From positions 1-6,508 of the forward strand of contig CAZPLU010000059.1 of NCBI GenBank assembly GCA_964587625.1: a stretch of DNA of 6,508 nucleotides, given 5' to 3'. The notes beneath the pieces are model-generated. The model was given only the letters and a program-made list of their open reading frames with translations, did no database searches and was not told where the DNA came from. A program made the translations under genes and the position numbers. Below, one piece after another: positions 1-5,147 of the stretch (the first letter of the stretch is position 1; each line of letters begins with the position of its first letter). The stretch comes from DAOPZJ01 sp964587625. GTDB taxonomy: Bacteria; Bacillota; Clostridia; Oscillospirales; JAKOTC01.

Positions 1-117
1 TGCCGTTAACCTTGCTTCACCTCTGCCCCTTGCTGTGCTAAAGGAATAGGCATAAAGTTTTATAATCTGACCCGCCGAGGATCATGCGCGCCGGATTTAC
101 CTGTTTTTCATTTTTGA

Positions 118-146
118 TTGACCGGATATATTTGAAATGGTATAAT
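118..146 (+). promoter_or_regulatory. sigma-A type promoter for the GH172 gene
   Basis: TTGACC at 118-123 and a perfect TATAAT at 141-146 are separated by 17 bp, the optimal spacing for a housekeeping promoter. Transcription would begin near 152-155 and leave a leader of about 45 bases before the ribosome site GGAGG at 187-191. Bases 1-117 upstream hold no gene or repeat that I recognise. No operator-like palindrome overlaps the promoter, so nothing in the sequence suggests how it is controlled. The call rests on motif match only. Confidence 0.75.
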
Positions 147-198
147 GTTCCCGTTCACAAGGGTAACTTCAGTAATTGAGATATACGGAGGATAAAAA

Positions 199-1287
199 AT
201 GCAGGACTTTTATTTCGGAGCGGATCTCTCCCGGATGTCAAACGCCAAAACACGCTCGCTTTCGGCGGAGAACCCCACGGGTGAGCCCGGCAGGGGCGGG
301 ATGGCCGAGACCGGGACGGGCGCGAACGCCGCAAGGGAGCTCGGCAGGGGCCGGAAGATCTCGCCCTCGGTTCTGATCGAGCCGGGCCAAATGGTCGTGA
401 TCGGCGACGTCAAAGGGCAGGGCATGATCCAGAGCGTCTGGTTCGCCGGCTCCACCGAGCGGTCGCTGGTGCTGCGTTTTTATTGGGACGGAACCGAAAA
501 ACCCTCGGTAGAGGCGCCGCTTCCGGCGTTTTTCGGTTTCGGCTATAACAACAACGTCGATTCGACGACCGGAAAATTTCCGTTTTTCAACTCCGCATTG
601 ATGATGGTCGCGCCGAACCGCGGCTTCAACTGCTATTTCGAGATGCCGTTCCGCAAGGGCTTTACCATCACGCTCGAAAACACCGGCGTGAAAAAGGCGT
701 ACAGCTATTACCAAATCAACTACTGCCTGACCGAAGTGCCGGAGGACTGCGGCTATTTTTGCGCACAGTACCGCCAGACAAAGCCGCTGGCGGCCGGCAC
801 GGACTTTGTCGTCGCCGACGGCATCCGGGGCAGGGGACAATATATCGGAACCACGCTCTCGGTCGGCCTGAACGGGGACGGCAACTGGTGGGGCGAGGGC
901 GAGATCAAGTTCTTTATGGACGGCGACGGCGAATACCCCACGATCTGCGGCACCGGCACCGAGGATTATTTCTGCGGCGCTTACGGCTGGGAATGCAACG
1001 GCGCTTACCAGACCTATTCGGGTCTGTACGCCGGGATGTTTCAGGTGATCAACCCCGACGGGCTGTACCGCTGCCAGCAGCGGTTCGCACATTACCGCTG
1101 GCATGTGACAGACCCCATCCGCTTTGAAAAGGACCTGCGCATCACCTTGCAGGACATCGGCTGGCGCAGCGAAGGGCGGTATCTCGAACGCCGCGACGAC
1201 TTCATGTCGGTGGCCTACTACTACCTCGACCATCCCGACCGAAACTTGCCCGAATATCCGTCCCCCAACGAGATCGAGACCATTTAA
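199..1287 (+). CDS. GH172 (DUF2961) family glycoside hydrolase
   Basis: This is a 362-residue protein of the DUF2961 family, now glycoside hydrolase family 172. Characterised members act on difructose dianhydrides and on arabinofuranose or fructofuranose linkages. The start at 199 is well placed behind GGAGG (187-191, 7-base gap). Seen in the sequence: the N-terminal family signature SLSAENPTGEPGRGGMA (about residues 20-36); IEPGQ (about 61-65), opening the beta-sandwich; WWGEGEIKFFMDGDGE (about 230-245); and GTGTEDYF (about 251-258). By family analogy the two catalytic carboxylates should be Glu233 (in GEG) and Glu255 (in GTED); this assignment is inference from motif position. There is no signal peptide or membrane segment, so the enzyme is probably cytoplasmic and works on imported oligosaccharides. 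Length is normal for the family. It has its own promoter and no partner gene in the window. The substrate cannot be read from sequence alone. Confidence 0.9.
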   Translation: MQDFYFGADLSRMSNAKTRSLSAENPTGEPGRGGMAETGTGANAARELGRGRKISPSVLIEPGQMVVIGDVKGQGMIQSVWFAGSTERSLVLRFYWDGTEKPSVEAPLPAFFGFGYNNNVDSTTGKFPFFNSALMMVAPNRGFNCYFEMPFRKGFTITLENTGVKKAYSYYQINYCLTEVPEDCGYFCAQYRQTKPLAAGTDFVVADGIRGRGQYIGTTLSVGLNGDGNWWGEGEIKFFMDGDGEYPTICGTGTEDYFCGAYGWECNGAYQTYSGLYAGMFQVINPDGLYRCQQRFAHYRWHVTDPIRFEKDLRITLQDIGWRSEGRYLERRDDFMSVAYYYLDHPDRNLPEYPSPNEIETI

Positions 1288-1341
1288 CGCCGGATAAAAA
1301 ACGATTGATTCCGATAAAATAACGAATTATTCAATGATATC

Positions 1342-1431
1342 GTTAAAATTAAAATCAATCAGGTCAGGCACATCAACCGCGTCTACTACGACATCACCAC
1401 CAAACCCCCGACGACGATCGAGCGGAAACAT
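1342..1431 (+). pseudogene. decayed 3' end of a second guaA (GMP synthase)
   Basis: Translated in the frame of base 1363, this stretch reads INRVYYDITTKPPTTIE (1372-1422), which matches the invariant C-terminus of bacterial GMP synthases (pattern INRVVYD-ITSKPP-TIEWE). The weaker upstream residues VKIKINQVRH (1342-1371) also fit the helix that precedes it. After TIE the expected W-E-stop reads R-K-H. The Trp and Glu codons each differ by a single transition (TGG/CGG, GAA/AAA), as expected of decay. The intact guaA at 2763-3743 shares only about 11 of 17 residues and roughly 73% of bases here, so this is not a recent copy of it. It is either an eroded paralogue or the displaced end left by an element that inserted into a guaA gene. 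Confidence 0.7.
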
Positions 1432-1526
1432 TATTCATTTCGCGAATTTTCACGACATGCAAATAAGCCTTGCAAATAGGCGTTTCATGAAAATAAACAT
1501 TGCATATTTTGACAGCAAAATCCGCT

Positions 1527-1572
1527 TCTGGGTACAAGATTTCAAAACTTTTTATGCCCAGATTTGTTCCCA
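1527..1572. repeat. att-like repeat block, left copy
   Basis: TTTATGCCCA (1551-1560) and TTTGTTCCCA (1563-1572) form an imperfect tandem pair with a 12-bp period. An inverted copy, TGGGTACAAG (1529-1538), lies just upstream. The inverted and first direct copies can pair over 13 positions (1527-1539 with 1550-1562) with one mismatch and two G-T pairs. A closely related block lies at 2636-2669, and the two bracket the truncated restriction gene. Inverted plus direct copies of a 10-bp unit resemble the core and arm sites of tyrosine recombinases, but no recombinase gene is in the window, so the role is inference. Confidence 0.5.
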
Positions 1573-1575
1573 AAA

Positions 1576-1603
1576 TTGACACCGACTTTTGGCGCTATAA
1601 ATC
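1576..1603 (+). promoter_or_regulatory. possible promoter of the truncated restriction gene
   Basis: A perfect TTGACA (1576-1581) directly follows the left repeat block. The best -10 at normal spacing is weak (TAAATC, 1598-1603, 16-bp spacer). A better hexamer, TATAAA (1596-1601), would leave a short 14-bp spacer. Either would give a leader of about 70 bases before the gene at 1681. Motif evidence only. Confidence 0.35.
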
Positions 1604-1634
1604 ATAAAATCACACGAAAAAATTTAAGCCTCTA

Positions 1635-1652
1635 TAGGATAGCGATATCCTA
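1635..1652 (+). promoter_or_regulatory. perfect 7-bp hairpin with GCGA loop
   Basis: TAGGATA (1635-1641) and TATCCTA (1646-1652) are exact reverse complements around the tetraloop GCGA, a GNRA loop. The element ends 28 bases before the start codon at 1681 and 15 bases before the ribosome site GGAG (1668-1671). It could be a DNA operator, such as the controller boxes found before restriction genes, or an RNA hairpin in the leader. No regulator gene is in the window, so neither role can be chosen. Confidence 0.45.
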
Positions 1653-1680
1653 AATCACATATAGATCGGAGCGGTGGCAC

Positions 1681-2520
1681 ATGAACCGTGAGCTAGCGAA
1701 GGATTACATTAACGCACAACCCGTAAAAATCGTTTCGGAGTTTGACCTTGCCCGGAACCGGGTGGCCTATACTGTGAGGCAAGGTCGCGCAATTACTGAG
1801 ATGACCGGCGATGAGGAAATCGTTCGGGCTTACATCCTCACTCGGCTCGTCAACGAGCTCGGATACGCGTCGGATCGAATAGAGATTGAACACGAATACA
1901 CGGCAGGGAGACCACATACGATTACAAGCCGGATTGATACGGTCGTTCGCGATGCCGCAGGTAATGCCTTTCTCTTTATGGAGCTGAAGTCGCCTACCGA
2001 ATATGCAATCTACGATAAAGATAGGATTATCGAAGAACAGCTATTCAAGCTCGCGGGAATGGAGCGTAACGACGGGCATGAGGTCAAGTATCTTGTGCTC
2101 TACACCACAGGAGAAATCGGTGGTCGGCTGGTCGATGAGTGTATTATTATTGACAACGCAAAACACACGACATTCGCGGACTGGGTCGCTGCCGACCGCG
2201 AGAGCGTCAACGCGCTGCCTGCGCGGTACGGTAGGGCACAGAAGGTGCCCTACGTAAAAGCATCTGAAAAAGACCTGGAGACCGACTTCACCCATGAGAC
2301 ACTCGACCGGCTTAAGACAGACCTTCACAACGTTCTTTGGGGTGGTGGCGGAACCGACGATAACGACGTATTCTCTTCACTCACCAATTTGATACTTGCG
2401 AAAATACAAGACGAAGACGAAAAGGATAATGGACAGACCTATCTGTCGCGGAGCAACAGCGAATTGTTGATGAAATACAAGCGGAGCTTGACAGGAATGA
2501 AGAGTCTCGCAATACAATAG
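1681..2520 (+). pseudogene. truncated restriction-methylase: HsdR_N nuclease domain plus methylase start
   Basis: The reading frame gives 279 residues starting behind GGAG (1668-1671, 9-base gap). Residues 10-175 look like the HsdR N-terminal nuclease domain (HSDR_N type): Asp86 in SRIDTVV and Glu101/Lys103 in FLFMELKSP fit the PD-(D/E)xK core. Residues 211-254 (LKTDLHNVLWGGGGTDDNDV, then LAKIQDEDEKDNGQTY) match the N-terminal helical bundle of type I-like N6-adenine methylases (HsdM_N). The adenine methylase domain with its NPPF/NPPY motif and the target-recognition domains are missing. Directly after Tyr254 the family match ends, and the remaining residues to the stop are the wrong-frame reading of an HsdS-like tail. 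The parent was probably a long single-chain nuclease-methylase-specificity enzyme (type IIG-like). A residual nuclease activity is conceivable, but modification and specificity cannot remain, so I call it a remnant. Confidence 0.75.
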
Positions 2521-2600
2521 CAGGTCTGTGTGGACAGATCGAGACGAAAATAATACAAGCTGTAGCGCCCATCCAGTACGACATTTTTGACGACAGTTGA
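2439..2600 (+). pseudogene. out-of-frame C-terminal tail of an HsdS-like specificity region
   Basis: In the frame of base 2451 the sequence reads LSVAEQQRIVDEIQAEL, continues as a charged helical segment, and stops at 2598-2600. The pattern P-L-x-x-Q-Q-x-I-V-x-x-I, then a heptad-like helix ending in KII.A, is the conserved spacer coiled coil of type I and IIG specificity subunits. No start codon or ribosome site serves it. It overlaps the last 80 bases of the 1681 frame and lies in another phase. It is therefore the original C-terminus of the same RM gene, joined to its N-terminal part by a deletion whose junction lies about 2437-2450. Confidence 0.7.
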
Positions 2601-2617
2601 CGACAAAACTGACGACA
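2588..2617. repeat. three direct copies of TGACGACA
   Basis: TGACGACA occurs at 2588-2595, 2598-2605 and 2610-2617 (spacing 10 and 12 bp). It begins inside the last codons of the HsdS-like tail and runs past its stop. The near-helical spacing would suit a protein-binding array or simple local duplication. There is no evidence of function. Confidence 0.5.
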
Positions 2618-2635
2618 TACCCCCGAAAAACGCAG

Positions 2636-2669
2636 TTGAAAAACTTTTTTGTACCCAAATTTGTACCCA
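2636..2669. repeat. att-like repeat block, right copy
   Basis: TTTGTACCCA occurs twice exactly (2648-2657 and 2660-2669), with a 12-bp period. The preceding TTGAAAAACTTT matches the bases before the left block. Over the 22 bases of the tandem pair, the left (1551-1572) and right copies agree at 18 positions. Both have the same orientation, so together they form an imperfect direct repeat about 1.1 kb apart around the truncated restriction gene. A remnant of a site-specifically inserted cassette is the simplest reading, but this is inference. Confidence 0.55.
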
Positions 2670-2677
2670 TATTAGAA

Positions 2678-2716
2678 TTAGAAAATGAAAAACCCTTATA
2701 TTTAGGAATTTTCTAA
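2678..2716 (+). promoter_or_regulatory. inverted repeat in the guaA upstream region
   Basis: TTAGAAAAT (2678-2686) and ATTTTCTAA (2708-2716) are exact 9-bp reverse complements with a 21-base loop, ending 46 bases before the guaA start codon. It could be an operator or a leader hairpin. It is AT-rich and not followed by a T-run, so it is not a terminator. I found no confident promoter hexamers for guaA and no obvious purine-riboswitch core. Confidence 0.35.
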
Positions 2717-2762
2717 CTCTCACGACTTATGATTGGGAATAATATAAAGGATGGAGATTACC

Positions 2763-3743
2763 ATGGAAAACAACAAACGTCCCGAGAATATGGAACGTAT
2801 CACGACGGCGGCTCTGGCGGAGGTTTTTATTGCACAGCAGCTTTCGGCACTGCGCGGGCAAATCGGCGATAAAAAAGTGTTGCTGGCGCTCTCCGGCGGC
2901 GTGGATTCTTCGGTCGTCGCCGCGCTTTTGATCAAGGCGGTCGGCAGACAGCTCACTTGCGTGCACGTCAACCACGGGCTGCTGCGCAAAGGGGAGCCGG
3001 AACAGGTCGTCGAGGTGTTCCGCAACCAAATGAACGCCGATCTCGTCTATGTGGATGCGGCGGACCGGTTCCTGAACAAATTGGCCGGCGTCGCCGACCC
3101 CGAGCAGAAACGCAAGATCATCGGCGCGGAATTTATCCGCGTGTTTGAAGAAGAAGCCCGCAAGCTCGACGGGATTGCGTTCTTGGCGCAGGGCACGATC
3201 TACCCCGACATCCTCGAAAGCGGACCGGTCAAGGCGCACCATAATGTCGGCGGTTTGCCCGATGATTTACAGTTTGAACTGGTCGAGCCGCTGAAGTTTT
3301 TGTTTAAGGACGAGGTTCGGGTCGTCGGCAAGACGATGGGCCTGCCGGACGGCATGGTTGACCGCCAGCCCTTCCCCGGCCCGGGGCTCGGCGTCCGCTG
3401 CCTCGGCGCGATTACCCGCGACCGGCTTGAGGCGGTGAGGGAATCCGATGCGATTTTACGCGAGGAGTTTGCGGCGAACGGGTTGGAAGGGAAAGTGTGG
3501 CAATATTTTACGGTTGTCCCCGATTTCAAGTCCACGGGCGTCCGCGGCGGCAAGCGCAGTTTTGACTGGCCCGTCATCATTCGTGCGGTCAATACCCGCG
3601 ACGCCATGACCGCCGAAGTCGAGGACGTCCCGTTCGCGCTTTTGCAGCATATCACAGCCCGCATCACCTTGGAAGTCCCGGGCGTCAACCGGGTATTATA
3701 CGACCTCACACCCAAGCCCACCGGTACGATCGAGTGGGAATAA
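2763..3743 (+). CDS. guaA: GMP synthase, stand-alone ATP-pyrophosphatase (synthetase) subunit
   Basis: The protein makes GMP from XMP, ATP and ammonia, the last step of guanine nucleotide synthesis. I chose the start at 2763 (326 residues) because GGAG (2753-2756) lies 6 bases before it. The upstream ATG at 2751 has AAGG abutting it with no spacing. Seen: the PP-loop SGGVDSS (residues 44-50) that binds ATP; the XMP/dimerisation signature FPGPGLGVR (204-212); and the terminal KPTGTIEWE with its normal C-terminus. The class I glutaminase domain (about 190-200 residues with a Cys-His-Glu triad), which precedes this in ordinary bacterial GuaA of about 510-525 residues, is absent, and no glutaminase is encoded upstream. 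The length equals that of archaeal-type GuaAb subunits. The enzyme must therefore use a separate glutaminase encoded elsewhere, or free ammonia. The HipA-like gene follows after 15 bp. Confidence 0.9.
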   Translation: MENNKRPENMERITTAALAEVFIAQQLSALRGQIGDKKVLLALSGGVDSSVVAALLIKAVGRQLTCVHVNHGLLRKGEPEQVVEVFRNQMNADLVYVDAADRFLNKLAGVADPEQKRKIIGAEFIRVFEEEARKLDGIAFLAQGTIYPDILESGPVKAHHNVGGLPDDLQFELVEPLKFLFKDEVRVVGKTMGLPDGMVDRQPFPGPGLGVRCLGAITRDRLEAVRESDAILREEFAANGLEGKVWQYFTVVPDFKSTGVRGGKRSFDWPVIIRAVNTRDAMTAEVEDVPFALLQHITARITLEVPGVNRVLYDLTPKPTGTIEWE

Positions 3744-3758
3744 GATTAAGGAGTTTTA

Positions 3759-4673
3759 ATGTTCAATATAAAAACCACGGATTATATCGAAAAAGTCATC
3801 CGCGAAAAAAGACAGGGTGAAGAAAAACCGAGCCATTTTGACATTGACATACCGGGTGAAGGGAAATTCCATTTTCAAATCGTGGATAGTGAACTCAATC
3901 GGGATGCGATCATCTTTACGGCCGCATTGGCACAAATCGCCGGGTTGAACACGGTTGTTTATCATAAATTCACAACCGCAAACGGGGACTTGTTTCTATA
4001 CAGCGAATTTTTTGATTTGGAAAAAGCTTGGTTTTCCGGAGACAGATTGATCAGCAGTTACGATATCGATGAAATCAAAAATGAGTTTTTAAACAAAGAC
4101 CCTGTCAACGGGTACGAAATGTTTAAAAAATTTTGTTCCATGATCATTTTGGATATCTTCACGTTAAACTGCGACAGAACCCATAACAATTGGCTGTATA
4201 ACGAAAACGATAAAGACCTCTTATCGTATGATTACAATTTTACATATGGGACAGCGCAATTGCTCCACGGGGTCAGCAACGAGAAATTGATCCGTCTGTT
4301 GTCGACAGGGATCGCCGATTCCTTTGAAGGGTGCAAAAATGAATTTCTGAATGAGTCGTTTGGGGAAAAAGGGAAACTGGATATTGATGATTTGATCCTG
4401 TATACAATGCAAAAATCGTGTAAACTCTCACCCGCACACACCCGATTGACAGAACATGGCGCAGAGGTTGGTTTAATCGACAGTTTTTCGGGATTGATTG
4501 GTTATTTCAAAACGAAAAATATCGGAACCGATTTGATTGATTTTTATCTCAATTTAACGGCTGAACGTGTTTTTGAGAGTATCCCGGAAGAATCAAAAAT
4601 TGTTTTGCAGGGGAATAAACGATATTTGGAATCTCTGTTTGAAAATGTAAAGTGTATCGTAAAACAAGTGTGA
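3759..4673 (+). CDS. HipA-like kinase-fold protein
   Basis: This is a 304-residue soluble protein with no signal peptide or membrane segment. It starts at 3759 behind a strong AAGGAG (3748-3753), only 15 bp after guaA, so the two are probably co-transcribed. The centre resembles the HipA/CtkA kinase C-lobe: ILDIFTLNCDRTHNNW (about 130-145) supplies a catalytic-type Asp139 and Asn144 in the D-R-x-x-x-N arrangement, and YDYNF (157-161) supplies a metal-binding-type Asp158. Upstream, YSEFFDLEKAWFSGDRLI (about 81-98) matches the hinge/insert region of small HipA-like proteins. The lysine usually found in the N-lobe strand (F-K) appears as Gln40 (HFQ), so ATP binding may be altered. There is no HipB-like antitoxin next to it. 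Codon use is much more AT-rich than in guaA, suggesting separate acquisition. Toxin, regulatory kinase or inactive pseudokinase are all possible; the fold call is from motifs only. Confidence 0.6.
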   Translation: MFNIKTTDYIEKVIREKRQGEEKPSHFDIDIPGEGKFHFQIVDSELNRDAIIFTAALAQIAGLNTVVYHKFTTANGDLFLYSEFFDLEKAWFSGDRLISSYDIDEIKNEFLNKDPVNGYEMFKKFCSMIILDIFTLNCDRTHNNWLYNENDKDLLSYDYNFTYGTAQLLHGVSNEKLIRLLSTGIADSFEGCKNEFLNESFGEKGKLDIDDLILYTMQKSCKLSPAHTRLTEHGAEVGLIDSFSGLIGYFKTKNIGTDLIDFYLNLTAERVFESIPEESKIVLQGNKRYLESLFENVKCIVKQV

Positions 4674-4760
4674 AATATGATCATTACTGAGGTAAAGGGA
4701 TTAATCAAAAACAAATAAAAAGGAAATCCAAGCAAGCGTTGTTAACATGGAGTGAAAAGC

Positions 4761-5077
4761 ATGATAGAGATTGATACTGATTATTTAATAAACGAGTTAA
4801 AAAATTTCCTCGATGAAGAGAGCAAGTTAAAAGCATATCCCACGAAGAAGAAACTGAAAATTCTGGCGTTGTTTTATCTCGCTTCGAAATTCGAAAAGGG
4901 AAAAAGATATTCCGAAAAGAAGTAAATGAGATTTTGAAGAGTTGGCATACCTTTGAAGATTGGGCGATGTTACGGCGTGATCTTTACGACAATTGGTTTT
5001 TCGGGCGCGAACCGAGCGGTTCTGTCTATTGGTTGGAGGAAAAGCAACCGACGTTTGAATCGTTTGATTTTAATTAA
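4761..5077 (+). pseudogene. DUF2087 domain gene, frameshifted
   Basis: The frame opening at 4761 (GGAG at 4749-4752, 8-base gap) codes for 54 residues (NELKNFLDEESKLKAYPTKK, then LALFYLASKFEKGKRYSEK) and stops at 4923-4925. The rest of the domain continues in the -1 frame from 4919 (EVNEILKSWHTFEDWAMLRR, later GSVYWLEE) to a stop at 5075-5077. Joined by one extra A in the run at 4915-4918, the product would be about 105 residues and a complete DUF2087 domain. That family is small and is often fused to ArsR-type helix-turn-helix regulators, so a DNA- or regulator-binding role is likely but unproven. It sits 87 bp behind the HipA-like gene and is equally AT-rich. The break may be a real mutation, a sequencing error in a short A-run, or less likely a programmed shift. 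Confidence 0.75.
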
Positions 5078-5147
5078 ATAATTTGTTATAGTTATTATTA
5101 ATGCTTAGAAAGGTATTTATATCCAAAACCGAAAGGAATAAAGACAG

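Larger units (their letters stand above)
1288..1680. other. AT-rich intergenic stretch with decayed sequence
   Basis: These 393 bases hold no intact gene and are far more AT-rich than the flanking GH172 gene. They contain a guaA 3' remnant (about 1342-1431), two direct copies of TGCAAATA 13 bp apart (1458-1465, 1471-1478), a perfect palindrome TTTCATGAAA (1483-1492), an att-like repeat block (1527-1572), a possible promoter and a small hairpin before the restriction gene. GATTGATT (1303-1310) is inverted as AATCAATC (1353-1360), but they lie 42 bases apart and no T-run follows, so I do not call a terminator for the GH172 gene. Confidence 0.6.

Noticed and set aside
238..1233. Long open frame of 331 codons on the minus strand
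   Set aside because: It lies wholly opposite the GH172 gene, has no family resemblance, and arises from the GC-rich codon pattern of the real gene.
1334..1579. 81-codon + strand open frame
   Set aside because: It reads through the guaA remnant in the wrong frame, gives a low-complexity Ser/Thr/Pro/Arg peptide and has no ribosome site.
2588..2617. Short repeats as a CRISPR array
   Set aside because: Units are 8 bp with 2-4 bp gaps, far too short for repeats and spacers, and no cas genes are present.
2620..2650. Rho-independent terminator after the RM remnant (AGTT-GAAA-AACT then T-run)
   Set aside because: The stem is only four AT-rich pairs, too weak to call.
1394..2723. Minus-strand small open frames at 1394-1582, 2377-2670 and 2439-2723 that share a GTNLG-like peptide
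   Set aside because: The shared peptide follows from the two related DNA repeat blocks. There are no supporting start signals or recognisable domains, although a decayed integrase tail cannot be fully excluded.
2670..2762. Purine riboswitch or attenuator before guaA
   Set aside because: Only an AT-rich inverted repeat is present; I see no conserved three-way-junction core or terminator.
4911..4925. Programmed -1 frameshift in the DUF2087 gene
   Set aside because: The site lacks a typical A-AAA-AAG slippery heptamer, and I know of no frameshifting in this family; an indel or read error is simpler.
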